A DNA stretch of 64,000 nt from Halichondria panicea (GCF_963675165.1 NC_087393.1:4035502-4099501), one strand, 5' to 3'. Numbered from the stretch's first letter, positions 23,030 to 33,916 are shown. The notes: a model not told the origin generated them from the sequence alone. Numbers and translations are program-made.

Positions 23030-23590
23030 GTCTTGTGTGAAGCAAGAAGGACTGATCCTCAAGGAACAGCAGGTCCGTGCTCTCAAGCTCCTGTCAGAAG
23101 GAAGGGACGTTTTTGTGTGGTTCCCAACTGGGTATGGCAAGTCTCTGTGCTATCAATTGCTATATACCCTTCTTGATGGACTACAAGCTTGGTAGGACTA
23201 AGGGCTCTTGTCGCCAGAAGTGTAGTTCTTGTCATCTCTCCCCTTGTGTCTCTCATGATTGACCAGGTCAGGAGTCTGAACACTAGAGGTGTTTCTGCTG
23301 CCATCCTCAGTAGTAATAAGGGAATCGACAGAAGTCTTGTTGCCACTAACAAATGTGTCGGATGGAAAGTACCGTCTGCTGTTCACTGCCCCAGAGGCTG
23401 TTGTTGAAGACTATCGTTGGAGGATGCTATTACTAGAGCCTCCACTCAATTCCTCTTTAGTGGCAATAGCTGTGGACAAAGCACACTGTGTTTACAAGTG
23501 GTAAGTTATAATAACTCCCGTTGTGATTATTATGTATGTTCTGTAGGAGCTCTGACTTTCGTCCTGCCTATGCACACCTGAGCTTAGAGC
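23030..23590 (+). pseudogene. RecQ-type DNA helicase fragment inside the transposon
   Basis: In shifting frames the block encodes LKEQQVRALKLLSEGRDVF, then FPTGYGKSLCYQ (Walker A, motif I), VVLVISPLVSLMIDQV (motif Ia), YRLLFTAPEAV, and VDKAHCVYKW (motif II region), then, after an intron-like gap with GTAAGT...TGTAG (about 23502-23547), SDFRPAYAHL. This is the order of the RecQ N-terminal RecA domain. The acidic residue normally in the DEAH box is Lys here, and at least two frameshifts and a stop are present. The C-terminal helicase lobe is absent. It cannot encode an active helicase. Confidence 0.7.
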
Positions 23591-23723
23591 ATTTGCCCCT
23601 CCTGGTGCTCCAATGTTGGCTGCAAACTGGATGACCTACCCTCTAGCTCCACAGCGATTTCAGATGATGTCGAGGCACTGGCATTATGTGGACCATCAAC
23701 GTGAGCTAAAAAAATTATTTTAT

Positions 23724-24077
23724 TTACACATTCCTACTTTGTGCAGGAGTAAAAGCAAGCCTTTTTCCTCGAACCCCGACGGTACTCTTTGCTGATGGAC
23801 GCGAGCTCACAGTGAAAGGAGATGCGTCGGAACCACTCGTGTCCTTAGTCCTTTTCTTAGGGGCTGATCTTACTGGACTACTAGGGAGTTGCTCTTTGGA
23901 CACTTGTTTCTGGTAGCTACGTCTGGCCAGGAGCCTGAACACCTCTATGGACTTTATGTTCTTGATACAAGAAAGACAGACAATCTTTGACAGGCCATCT
24001 GAATCACTAACAGGCAGATCCAATGCAAGACTGAGCCTCCCTGGAATATCTTCTTTGAGAGCCTTACTGCTGAACAA
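23724..24077 (-). CDS. ZAD-like zinc-binding ORF inside the transposon
   Basis: A 117-codon minus-strand frame encodes DIPGRLSLALDLPVSDSDG then IVCLSCIKNIKSIEVFRLLA, which matches the second half of a ZAD-type (zinc-finger-associated) domain: L.L....D.LP..IC..C...I.....F. The first Cys pair of the domain would be in a preceding exon and was not seen. The tail is basic (KKRTKDTSG, RGKRLAFTP). It lies opposite in direction to the helicase fragment. The role, if any, is unknown. Confidence 0.5.
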   Translation of the reverse strand: MFSSKALKEDIPGRLSLALDLPVSDSDGLSKIVCLSCIKNIKSIEVFRLLARRSYQKQVSKEQLPSSPVRSAPKKRTKDTSGSDASPFTVSSRPSAKSTVGVRGKRLAFTPAQSRNV

Positions 24078-24178
24078 ATGTTTATATCTTCTGTTTTTGT
24101 ATGATGTTGAACAAATGTTTATATGTTCTGTTTTTGTATGATGTTGAACAAATGTTTATATCTTCTGTTTTTGTATGG
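24071..24178 (+). repeat. Tandem repeat, 3 copies of a 37-bp unit
   Basis: TGAACAAATGTTTATATCTT plus CTGTTTTTGTATGATGT is repeated three times with one base change in the middle copy. It overlaps the beginning of the minus-strand ZAD-like frame. Confidence 0.85.
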
Positions 24179-24830
24179 CATCAGTGCTGCAACATAACCT
24201 ACAAAGAACAAACTTAGAAGCCATCATTAATTTTATTCAATTTTCATTTGACCACGTGGACTTAACGAAGTCACGCCCAGATACAATCAATACCAGGCCG
24301 AGGGAGGCGACCTAGCGTTCAATTAGAGACGGATCGGCCTGGGATCGAGGCTATTTGTGAAATTGATCTCCTTGGACACACCCTTTAATTATTCCTATGG
24401 ATGTAATGCGCATGCGCTCTCATTCCCCATGTGTGCATGTGAGAAAATAATCCAAGATCCAGATCCAGATCCTCCTGGCAGAATCATCTTTGTCTTGAGG
24501 GCCTGGTAAGCCACAAAACACTCCCATAATTATAACAATAATATAGATTACAATATGCATGTACACAGGTCTTTTCTTCTTAGATATTATATACACTGCA
24601 TGAACTACAGATCCTGGAAGAATCAATTTTCTTCTTTCTTGAGGTCCTGGTAAGCCACATAATACAACAACAATAGATGCATGTAAATAAGTCTTTTCTT
24701 CTCAGTGCATAGATAAGCTAACTTTGTCTTTAATATAAAATTCATTATAGAAACTAATATAACACTCTAATACTTTCAGCGAAAGCAAAAACATGGCGAG
24801 AGGCATTAGCACAGCGCCAGCTTGAACACT

Positions 24831-26716
24831 AGTTCTCACAGCAGCTGCACTGTGAGGAACCGAACATTTCTAATGAAGATATGGGACTGTTATTGAGGAG
24901 TACGGTATTGAAAAATTATTGTTCTGAAGACCTCAAGAAAGTTGCGAATTCCAAACAAACTGCAAAATTTATATATACACGTAAATTTACGAAATGCCCA
25001 AAAGCCCTCAAAAATGACCCTCTATCATGTATTATAGGTACTTGCAAACTCAGCATGAACAGTGTGGGTGGACTTGACTTGCTGTCAAATTGTAGGCAAA
25101 GGATGTGTGGTCAAACAACTTTGTGTTTAATTTGTGTAACAATTTGATGGATCACACACCTCTGAGCTGTTCACAGACAGTGACAGTGACATCATCATCT
25201 GATATTGCTAAAACAGCTATTTATTATCCCAGCAAAAAGTAAGTTGTAATGAGATGCTAACCATATCGGGCCAGCTACAAGAGTCAGCGCGCCATGGAGC
25301 TTTGTGTGCAGCAATGATCGACACATGTACGTTGGGTTTTTACAGCGGAGCCGTACGTACTGGTAACACAAAGACAAAATGAGGTAAGTGTAACCCATCT
25401 TTCTCTTATTACCCGAGGTGCACGATATAGTAGTCGTCTGGTTAGATAGAGGAAAGAGCATAAAAGTGCTTCAAATAACCATTGTGTTTCCTAACGTTGA
25501 AATTGGGTCACGTTGAGATTTTGAAAAAAAAAAGAGGACGGCAGACACTTAACAGTCACAAGAACACGAAAACTAATGCTCCCAAAAAGAACCAACACTC
25601 GGTATCCACACACTCCACGAGGTCACTCTTGTGACCTCTCTAGTCACTAACCACAAAAATGACAAAAACACACATTCCACAATAACAGTTCAGTTCTAGT
25701 CTTTCACACCATAGAAGAACCATCCACTTGTGCTACTCTGCAAGCGAAATCAAAAAGCAAGTCCAAAAGTTCCTCAAAGATGATTTCAGTACATCTCCCA
25801 AGCCTGGAGTCCCAGAGAAGTAGGGCTCCGGATCCCAACCAAGTGTGTATTTATATTACTTGAGTGTTATCACTTCAATTTCGAGATAATAAATATATGT
25901 ACGGGAATCAACTTTCTGTCGCACACACTGGTAAACGAGGACCATCTGCACATATGGATTCGTGTGTAGTACTAATTGGTTCAACTATACCCAGATTCTT
26001 GTATGTATGCAAACCGCAGATTTCACAGCTATTAAACAGAGACAACAATCCAGTCACAATTTTAGCTTTCTATTGCAGTGACCCTTTTCCATTGTTCCCG
26101 GTACGGGATCAGCTGTAACACGTGAGATACCTCGAATAAAGGCCGTCACCGGACAATTTCCGGTCTAATCATTCACGTGACCGACTAATAACGTGACCGA
26201 CTAATAATCAGTTTGCATGGACAAAATATCAGATCAAAATGTTGCTAGTAGTTTTGTTTATGTAGCTATAGTTCTAACACTGACAGTATTACTATAGTAT
26301 TAAAGCAAGAGACCAAGGCCTTCAGACTAGCTAGTTATCCAAGAAAGAAGCGCTTAGTAGGATTGCTGAAAATGATAAAAACAATTTCTTGGCTGAAAAT
26401 ATGAACTTGCCGATCGAAGTCGTCTTTTCTCTGAAGTGTTCCAAGTGTTTTCAGTTCTCAAGTCACCTCAACAGAGCAGCTCTAGCTATAGGCTAGCTAA
26501 CTGTTCGATACACTGTTTGATTTGTGGACGGTTTTTTGGTGGGGCATAAATTGTGATACTCCCAGCTCAAGAGCAGCAACCTTGAAAATCAGGGATATAT
26601 GAGGTGAATAGCAGTTTCTTTTCAGGACAGGGGTGATAGAACTAAATCTGAGACAGTCTCGGGTAGTTTGGAGATAGTTGGCAGAGACTGGTACATACAC
26701 AGCTTGATTGTAGATA
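24831..26716. other. No gene; contains the second copy of the 20-21 kb repeat unit
   Basis: Repeat blocks at about 25718-25802 and 26064-26145 match 19950-20037 and 21248-21330. GGGTCACGTTGAGATTTT at about 25505 recurs at about 34965. Open frames in this stretch show no family. Confidence 0.45.
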
Positions 26717-27100
26717 CCATATATGCTTGATCAGGAGCCGCGGCTACTAAATGTTTCATTTTGCTGGAAGAGGAGGCTACAATTCAAGAGAGGCTACTGT
26801 TCAAGAGCGGCGTTTATTAGCTCCAGATAATTTAGTTTGTCATCAAAAGTTGCTTTCACCTGCATAAACTTGAACTCTGCCATGAGAAAGTCTTTGTGAA
26901 GCACTAACAAGCTAGCTACTACATGTAGCTAGCTGCTAGTAATAATTTTTTTTGGCTGCCACGTGCAGAAATGCTAGAGTCAAAGTTTACTGAGGCTACT
27001 ATTTGAGAGTGGCTACTAAATGTTTCATTTTGCTAGCAAGGGAGGCTACAATTTGAGTGCGGCCTTTATACAAGAGCGGCCTCTGATCGAGCATATACGG
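26717..27100. mobile_element. TA-flanked MITE, 384 bp, with internal GAGGCTAC repeats
   Basis: The ends CCATATATGCTTGATCAG and CTGATCGAGCATATACGG are complementary and sit between TA dinucleotides (26715-26716, 27101-27102). The interior repeats GGCTACTAAATGTTTCATTT and AGAGCGGC. The termini share CCRTATA with the other TA-flanked elements in the window. Confidence 0.75.
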
Positions 27101-27677
27101 TAAATGTAATACTTTTTTTAAATTGCGATCATTTTCCTGTTCACAAAATTGATATGCTGATTTTTTTGTCCGCAAATGATACAGCAAATGAACTGTTCAT
27201 CTGCTCTCAAAGACCACGCCCACAGTGACATGCAAAAAGCTTTTATGCACAATTATGTTTTGCATGCAGTAGGCATTTACACAATGAACATCGACCTATC
27301 AGTAATGTAATATTGATTTTCCATGTCTTATGGATGTCCACTCATTCTCCGATATGAAAAGACATTATGTCTGTACATGATCCGCCGCAAAACCTTATCA
27401 TAATCACTGGTGTAATTAGCTAGCTGCCAACGTGCAAGTTCAAGCTTCTTAGCTTTTGCTTGATTTTATATTTATTCCGACAATCCATGTACTTTTCACT
27501 ATCTATGTCCGTCCCTGTAACAGATGTATCGGGAACTGCATAAGAACCTATAGCTAGTATATTAATATGTATATTGCACCATAATTTAGTGATGCCTGCT
27601 GTCAGTTAAAATTTGCCAAGCCACATTTTTATACCATCACCTCACACTGCTGTGACTTTAAAGTTAGAATAATAAAT
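27101..27677. other. AT-rich gap before the Ngaro element, nothing recognised
   Basis: No gene, tandem repeat or terminal inverted repeat was recognised between the MITE and the A1 repeat. Confidence 0.4.
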
Positions 27678-27800
27678 GTAGTTTAATGGAATTAAACGTA
27701 GTTAACGGCAAAGGGGGTTTTACCCAGTGTGCTGCTTTAGCCACGCATGCGTATTAAGGCATCCAGCCTCGTGTCTTTAGTTATCGAATATCGTGCGGAG
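27678..27800 (+). repeat. Ngaro split direct repeat A1
   Basis: AATGGAATTAAACGTAGTTA, TTTTACCCAGTGTGCTGCTT, CGTATTAAGGCATCCAGCCT and CGTGTCTTTAGTTATCGAAT recur at 32581-32695 as A2. Confidence 0.85.
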
Positions 27801-27863
27801 AGCCGAGTAGCTGTGTCAATCTCTTTTCATCGTTTCTACCAGTTGTGTCCCGATCAGCGGAGT

Positions 27864-29224
27864 ATGGAAGACGGAGCAGACAAGACTCCTCCACCAGTAC
27901 CCCCATTCACCTGGGATATGCTGAAGAGCCTACTTTGGGAGGTCATCCGGGAGGAGAGTGAGACGAAAGGGGGAACGGAGAAGCCAGGGGATTCCAGCAA
28001 GTCAGGTAAGTATAAGCTCTTCGGGTCATTGTTATCATTCGATTAGTAGAGTTGAATATCGAAGGGTATAGTGTGTATGTGCATGACATAAGGAGGACAC
28101 CTCCTACAGTATAAATGTTGGCACAGAGGTAAGTTGGACACTATTGTGCATGCATGTACGTCTCCATGAACATTGGTGTATAATAACATCGGGTACATCG
28201 TCCTTGGGGGGGGCATGGTCTGCCGTAGCTCCTCCGAGGGGTGGTGTGAGGGCATGGTCCCCATGGATGCTCCTCCGAGCGGGGGGGGGGATGAAAATGT
28301 AAGACAGGGTCCGTGGGTGGATGCTCCTCCAAGCATGGCGGTAGGCAGTGGTGCTAACTGTCCTCCCCCTGCAGGCACACCACTGGGAACTATCCCACGA
28401 GAGGGGGACGTGGAGAGGCTGAAGGTGCCGGTGTTCGGAGGTGGGGACGAAGACACCGGGTCCACGGTGGCCAATGTCGGGATTCTTGCTTCAGGAGGAG
28501 GAGCAAAGGAGGCCTCAGAGCCATCCTAAGTGCTCCCAAGTTGGTGAAGAAGATCCAGAGAGGTGACTACGTTGATATGGCGGAGCTTTTCCGGGATAAT
28601 ATGGAGTTGGGAAGGAGACATCACCTGGGGCAGGCCTAGGAGGTGGAGCTCGTCCCTCACGCAGGGAGGTACCCGACCTGCTGAGCTGGATTGCGTGCTT
28701 TGGCATGTATGCCAGTGTGGTGGCCCAAAAGTGCCCCAATAGGGTGCGAGAACTGTGGGCATACCAAACGATGGTGGTGCACGAGGCCCGGCGGTGCGGA
28801 GGAAAAGTCTGGCAGATCTATGACTCCATGTTTAGGCAGCAGGCGGCCAACAATCCAAAAGTGGACTGGTCGGTGCTAAACACCTCCCTGTACTCAACGT
28901 CGTTCCTGGCCATGCAGAACCAACGTGGAAGGGCATGCCAGCACTGCATGGAGACGGACCACGCCTCGCAGGTTTGTGCTCTGGCCCCAACTCTCACCAG
29001 CAAGACAGGCCAGGCTCAAGAGAATACGGAGAACAAAGAAGGCAGCCCCGGGAAAAACGGGGAGCCTGCTTCGATTGGAACGAGGGGAAGTGCTATCTGC
29101 CATACTGTCGCTTCAAGCATGTGTGTGCCAAGTGTGGAGGCCATCACCAGTGCAGGGGGGCCATCACAAAGGACCCACCTTCCCCGGGGCGACTGCGGGG
29201 GGTGGGTAGAGACTTTACTGCTTA
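27864..29224 (+). pseudogene. Ngaro gag-like region with Cys-rich zinc-binding segment
   Basis: A start at 27864 opens a frame with PPPVPPFTWDMLKSLLWEVI. After G-rich, frameshifted sequence (28170-28530), a helical segment (CPNRVRELWAYQTMVVHEAR) leads to ACFDWNEGKCYLPYCRFKHV and CAKCGGHHQCRG. The C...C...C...H pattern is typical of the nucleic-acid-binding part of gag-like proteins in DIRS/Ngaro-type elements. At least two frame changes (near 28500-28700 and near 29000-29050) break it. Confidence 0.6.
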
Positions 29225-29519
29225 GGGACAATCAGTTACGAACCATTAGCGTACATATGGTTACATGTTGTTGGTATGGTGTTCTCGTTGCTGTTATATA
29301 ATTCCTTTCGGACGTGTAAAATGTTTGGCATGTGGGAACCAATTACACGATCAGCGTGGGCCTCTAACTTGCGTACAAGGGTGGATTATGGGCATCCGGG
29401 CACCAATGATATCACAGTTATTTCTTTTAGGTACCTGGATTGACGGAGGGGTGGTGCTAGGACGTTACTCATACATGGCAGACCTACGAATCCTGGAGAG
29501 TAAGGTCTCACCCTGGCCT

Positions 29520-31070
29520 TGTTCCCCACAACTGGCGCAGGTGAACACCCCCCTCAGAGCAGGCAGGTGGGAGTCCATGCTGCAGGACCATCCGGATCAA
29601 GAGTTTGCTCGATACTTGGTACGTGGAATCAAGGAGGGTTTCCACATCGGCTTCGATAGGGACTCTGTAAAGTGCCGCGGTGCACAACGAAACATGCAGT
29701 CTGCTATTGAAAACTCGTCTGTAGTCACCGGCTATCTGGAGAAGGAATGCCGGCTGGAACCCACTACCGAAGGGTTCTATAAATGCCCATGTGAGTAGGT
29801 TTGGGGTTATCCCCAGGTCAAGCCAACCTGGAAAGTGGCGTCTGATAATAGACCTCTCACACCCAGATGGGGGATGTGTGAACGAAGGCATTCGAACCGC
29901 ACCTGTGCTCCTTGGTATATTGTTCCGTCGATAATGCCGTGGACGTGATCCTAGATTTGGGGCAGGGAAGTTTACTGGCGAAGATGGACTTGGAAAGTGC
30001 CTATCGGAATGTCCCGACGGACCAATCTCTGCTAGGAATGGTTTGGGAGGACTTACTGTACATTGATACGGTTCTCCCGTTTGGTCTACGGTCTGCACCG
30101 AAAATTTTTACCGCCTTAGCTGACGGTCTAATGGATGATGGGCCACAGTGGGGTGAAAAGGGCCATTCATTACCTTGATGACTACCGTATAGCGCGAAAT
30201 TTTCGAGGCACTTATATTTCGTGGATTGGCCTCTAAAAGCCATTTCGTTGCACAATGTTCGCGGAATGACTGCTACCGGAAGCCACTCCTTTAAATCTTG
30301 CACGTTATAGCAGGTAAAGAACGATTTTCGTGGACTTAATTTTCGTGTAGGATTGCTAACCCACGAAATCCACGAAAATTAAGCCCCTCGAAAATTTCGC
30401 GCTATACGGTATTTGTTTTTCGGAAGGGCAGGGTCCCCAGATTGTGCGGGGGCGCTGCAAGTTGCTTTGAGAGTATGCGGGGAGGTGGGTATGCCAGTCG
30501 CAGTGCACAAGACAGAAGGACCGTCGACGGCCTGATCGATACGGTAAAAATGGAAATTAGGCTCCCTGCAGATAAGCTGGCAAGACTACAGCTGTTGATA
30601 AACCAATGGGGCGCAAAAACGGTCTGCACAAAACGGGACCTGCTCTCGTTGCTTGGCCATCTTCAGCACGCCTGTAAAGTGGTCCCGACGGGTCGTAGCT
30701 TCTTACGGCACATGATTAATACCTCGACCTACGTAAAGAGTTGTACCACCATATTCGTCTCAATCGGGAATTTCGATCGGACCTTCGGTGGTGGTCTTTG
30801 TTTCTGGAAGATTGGAACGGTACTCGGATTATGTCCTCTAGGTCCAAGTTACGTCTGGACTTTATCCTCACTTCAGATGCGTCAGGATCCTGGGGATGCG
30901 GTGCCTTCACGTCGCTGCACAAGTGGTTTCAGTTTACTGGCCCCCCACATTACGGTAAAAGAACTATTGCCGATCGTGATGGCGTGTGCCGTGTGGGGGA
31001 ATCAGTGGTCCTCCAAGTCAGTCAAGTGCTTCTGTGACAACGCTGCGGTGGTGACGATTTTGAACAGTAA
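29520..31070 (+). pseudogene. Ngaro reverse transcriptase and RNase H, broken by frameshifts and a MITE
   Basis: The N-terminal lead segment encodes TPLRAGRWESMLQDHPDQEF and GIKEGFHIGFD. Reverse-transcriptase motifs follow across frames: KWRLIIDLSHPDG (about 29830), LLAKMDLESAYRNVPTD (29975-30025), VLPFGLRSAPKIFTALAD (30070-30125) and HYLDD ending at 30182. A MITE occupies 30185-30409, after which the frame resumes. RNase H segments are TSDASGSWGCGAF (near 30870), KELLPIVMACAVWGNQW and CDNAAVVTILNS, then HIPGKDNITADSLSR at 31150-31195. Frames change repeatedly, so no intact polyprotein exists. Confidence 0.8.
30185..30409. mobile_element. TA-flanked MITE inserted immediately after the reverse-transcriptase YLDD motif
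   Basis: The ends CCGTATAGCGCGAAATTTTC and GAAAATTTCGCGCTATACGG are perfect complements, between TA dinucleotides at 30183-30184 and 30410-30411. The internal arms repeat CACGAAAAT/ATTTTCGTGG. It splits the codon just after the catalytic YLDD; one TA removed with the element puts the downstream frame back in register, which shows that it inserted into a formerly open gene. Confidence 0.88.
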
Positions 31071-31079
31071 AGACATGTT

Positions 31080-32185
31080 ATGTTAGCCATGCATTTGATG
31101 AGGTGCCTGGTTTTTTTCCGGGCCCATTATAACATTTTTCTGTTTGCGGAACACATTCCTGGAAAGGATAATATAACAGCCGATAGCCTTTCACGGGATA
31201 ACCTTCCTCTATTTTTCCAGGTGTGTCCGTTGGCGGCCCGTGTTCCGTCTCCAATCTCGGAGGAAGCTCTGGTGCTGGTCCGGCCCGACTGGACGGCCTT
31301 GTTTCGTTCGTTCTATTTTAAAAAAGGATTAGCATCGTTAACGCAGAAAACATACAAGGTTGGCCAAGAGAGGTACCTAAAATTGTGTGTTCAACGCTCG
31401 TTACTACCCCTCCCGCTGTCCGAAAGGGGAATGACCACCTATGTGTCCTTCTTGGGGGGAGAGGGCATAAGGCACAGCACAATAAAAGTATATCTGTCGG
31501 CAATCCGGTTCCTGCAAATAGCGTCGGGGCTAGGTGACCCGTTCGCCAAGTCATCATGGCCGAGACTCGAGTATGTCCTCAAGGGTATCAAACGGAATCA
31601 GGCAGAGACGGGAGTGAAGTCCAAGCCTCGGTTACCGATTACTCCTACAATATTGAAGTTGGTTTGGGAGCCAACCGCTGCTCAGGGGGACAGCGTGCTG
31701 TCTTTGTTTTTTCGGGTTTTTACGTTGCGGGGAAATGACAGTGCCTGGTGACGGCGAGTATGACCCTGCAGTCCACCTAAGTTTTTCGGACGTTTCTTTC
31801 AACCACCCCTCAGTGATCAGGTTCGCATAAAATCCTCGAAGACTGACCTATTCAGGAAGGGAGTCTTAGGCAGGACTAGCTCTGACGTATGTCCAGTGTC
31901 TGCTCTGTTAGGCTACCTGTGTACTCGGGGATCCTCAGCAGGTGCGCTGTTTAGGTTCGGTGATGGGAAGGTTTTGTCTCGCCCCCGGTTTGTGGAGAGG
32001 GTTAGAGCAGCCCTACGGTTGGCTGGTGTCGATCAGGCTAAGTACTGCAGCCACAGTTTTAGGATTGGTGCTGCCACAACAGCGGCGGCGAAAGGAGTCG
32101 AAGATTGCGCCCTGGGCCGATGGGAGCATACCTCCGATACGTCAGAATACCTCGTGAGCAACTCGCTGGATACTCGTCAACGATA
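31080..32185 (+). pseudogene. Ngaro tyrosine recombinase
   Basis: The open frame 31080-31751 carries the end of RNase H and then the helical core-binding domain of a tyrosine recombinase (LTQKTYKVGQERYLKLC, YVSFLGGEGIRHSTIKVYLS, IRFLQIASG). The catalytic domain continues in another frame: SSKTDLFRKGVLGR, then 31896-32185 with HSFRIGAATTAAAKG (the H-x-x-R box), LGRWEHTSDTSEYLV (a candidate nucleophilic Tyr follows) and a stop. A frameshift near 31740-31840 separates the two parts, so the first catalytic Arg block is damaged. Confidence 0.8.
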
Positions 32186-32333
32186 GCTTCAGACTAGCTA
32201 ACATTGGATACGATTAACTTTTGTTTTGTTTGTTATTGTGCTGTACGTGTGTCGTCTGAGTTGTTATTCGATTTCAGTGTGTGAGGGGTTGGCGGGGCTT
32301 AGGTCGTGTTTGGGTTGGGGCGGGCGCCCGCTG

Positions 32334-33010
32334 TGTGGGCTATGGGCAGGGTGAAGGTCTCCTTCACTAATGGCCCAACCCTTTCATGACCTCAGTCATC
32401 GGGGGTGGGGCTTCCTGCTCAGCACTTCAGCCAAACCACACTTCCTGGGGGAGTGGACGACGTGAGAGCCCGGACTCGGTTATGAGGTAAGATATATTTA
32501 TGGTAGGTAAACAATGCCCGGACTCAGTTATGAGGTATGATATATTTATGAGTTTATGGTAGGTAAACAATGAATGTACTTTAATGGAATTAAACGTAGT
32601 TAATGGCAAAGAGCAAAGGGGTTTTTACCCAGTGTGCTGCTTTAGCCGCGCATGCGTATTAAGGCATCCAGCCTCGTGTCTTTAGTTATCGAATATCGAA
32701 TATCGAATATCGAATATCGAGCCGAGTAGCTGTCCCACCCGCCCGGTCCTCTGGGGTTGTTTTATTTTTGACTAGTCTCTAGTCGTGATCAGTACTGGGC
32801 GGGGTGAAGGTCTCCTTCACTAATGGCCCAACCCTTTCATGACCTCAGTCATCGGGGGTGGGGCTTCCTGCTCAGCACTTCCGCCAAACCACACTTCCAG
32901 GGGGAGTGGACGACATGAGAGCCCGGACTCGGTTATGAGGTAAGATATATTTATGAGGTAAGATATATGTATGAGGGGTAAGATATATTTTTATGGTAGG
33001 TAAACAATGC
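32334..33010 (+). repeat. Ngaro terminal module B1-A2-B2
   Basis: B1 (about 32334-32520) and B2 (about 32805-33010) share AGGGTGAAGGTCTCCTTCAC-like sequence, AATGGCCCAACCCTTTCATG, TCGGGGGTGGGGCTTCCTGC, GAGAGCCCGGACTCGGTTAT and TATGGTAGGTAAACAATG. Between them A2 (about 32579-32735) copies A1 and carries an extra four-fold ATCGAAT tandem. B1 has itself a partial internal duplication (CCCGGACTCRGTTATGAGGT twice). Confidence 0.85.
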
Positions 33011-33472
33011 AGACGTTAATAATAAAATATGACAGCGAAGCTTTAACATCGAAATCTGCCACAATTAAAACTTGTTGTGTGGAGGCTATCCATGCTGTAA
33101 ATATGGCATCTAGGTGAGTAGACTCACATGTCACACAGAAACAAACATATACCCCATGTCACACAGAAACAAACAAACAAACAAACAAACCAACGGACTA
33201 CTATACCCGTGGCCGCCCACGTACGCCTCGAGTAATAAACTAAACTAATGACAATTAAGATAAGCGCACATTGTATTGACCCTTGCAAACCTTTCTTTCA
33301 GCAGTAAGATCGGCATACACAAAGTACACGCACGTACAGTCCAACAGAAGATTCAATGGTAACATCAGTATAATAATGAGGACATCCGTACATTGAATAA
33401 TGGCACTCATGTTCACACAAAAACATAACTTTAAGCAGACTGAATGATTTATCTATAAAGCTTGTGAAACTG

Positions 33473-33916
33473 TAGTCTCATGAATCAGCCGCCGTTCTTT
33501 TGTCATCGTTTTATGTGCCAAGACGGAATTGACCAATCAAATTGCAGAAGTCCAGTCAGGTGATGAACTTGGAGGCAGCAAAGAACTGCACTTTGCTCAA
33601 CGCATTTGGATAATCATTACGCATGCATTACGCATGGTAAACACTTCATACATAGAAGCTGCTACGAAGCATAAGCAAGGCAAGCAGGGGTCCTTGGGCA
33701 CAGATTTAGCACCACAGCAAAACACAAGTAGAGAGAGATTGGCAATTTGTAAACAATTAGGAAATATGTGTGGGCGTAAGAACGAATTTAATTACATTCC
33801 ATTGGTTTTGTGAGCAATCAACATTCCATTTTTTGAAATGACTTCATAACAAGAGTGCTCAGACGGTGGTTCTCAGACGGTGGTTCCAAAAGAACGGCGG
33901 CTGATTCATGAGACTA
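33473..33916. mobile_element. Inverted-repeat DNA transposon, 444 bp, 9-bp target duplication
   Basis: Perfect 30-bp ends start TAGTCTCATGAATCAGCCGC. A 9-bp direct repeat GTGAAACTG flanks it (33464-33472, 33917-33925). An open frame of 94 codons (33529-33813) lies inside, with no recognised domain. The TAGTCTC end and duplication length match the neighbour at 34339. Confidence 0.88.

Larger units (their letters stand above)
22738..24352. mobile_element. Inverted-repeat DNA transposon (1,615 bp) carrying gene fragments, 11-bp target duplication
   Basis: The left end AGCCTTGATCCCAGGCCGAT and the right end are complementary over about 80 bases (22738-22817 and 24272-24352), ending at GGGCGTG. 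The element is flanked by an 11-bp direct repeat ATTTGTGAAAT (22727-22737, 24353-24363). Inside are a RecQ-like helicase fragment on the plus strand and a ZAD-like ORF on the minus strand. No transposase is visible, so it is non-autonomous. Duplications of 9-11 bp point to a Mutator-like element, but the superfamily is not proven. Related ends lie at 61612-61703 and 35938-35983. Confidence 0.75.
22360..24830 (+). repeat. Dispersed repeat copy interrupted by the 22738-24352 transposon
   Basis: The left part (about 22362-22690) matches 38831-39125: ATGCCTCGAGG, AGGGATACGGTAAA, GTTCCAGCTGTAA, GCTCAACGGTTGCAATGCGA, ATAGGCTTCTAGCCA, GTTAGCCTTGCACTAA. The right part (about 24360-24825) matches 39155-39420: GAGAGGCATTAGCACAGCG and AACACTCTAATACTTT. 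The DNA transposon sits between the two parts, so it landed inside an older repeat. Confidence 0.65.
27678..33010 (+). mobile_element. Ngaro/DIRS-type tyrosine-recombinase retrotransposon, nearly full length, decayed
   Basis: The element has split direct repeats, all in the same orientation: A1 (about 27678-27800), internal ORFs, B1 (about 32334-32520), A2 (about 32579-32735), B2 (about 32805-33010). This A1-ORFs-B1-A2-B2 order is the hallmark of Ngaro and related DIRS-like retroelements, which integrate by tyrosine recombinase and leave no target duplication. Inside are gag-like, reverse transcriptase, RNase H and tyrosine-recombinase segments in the expected order. Frameshifts split the ORFs, and a MITE interrupts the reverse transcriptase, so it is inactive. 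Confidence 0.85.
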
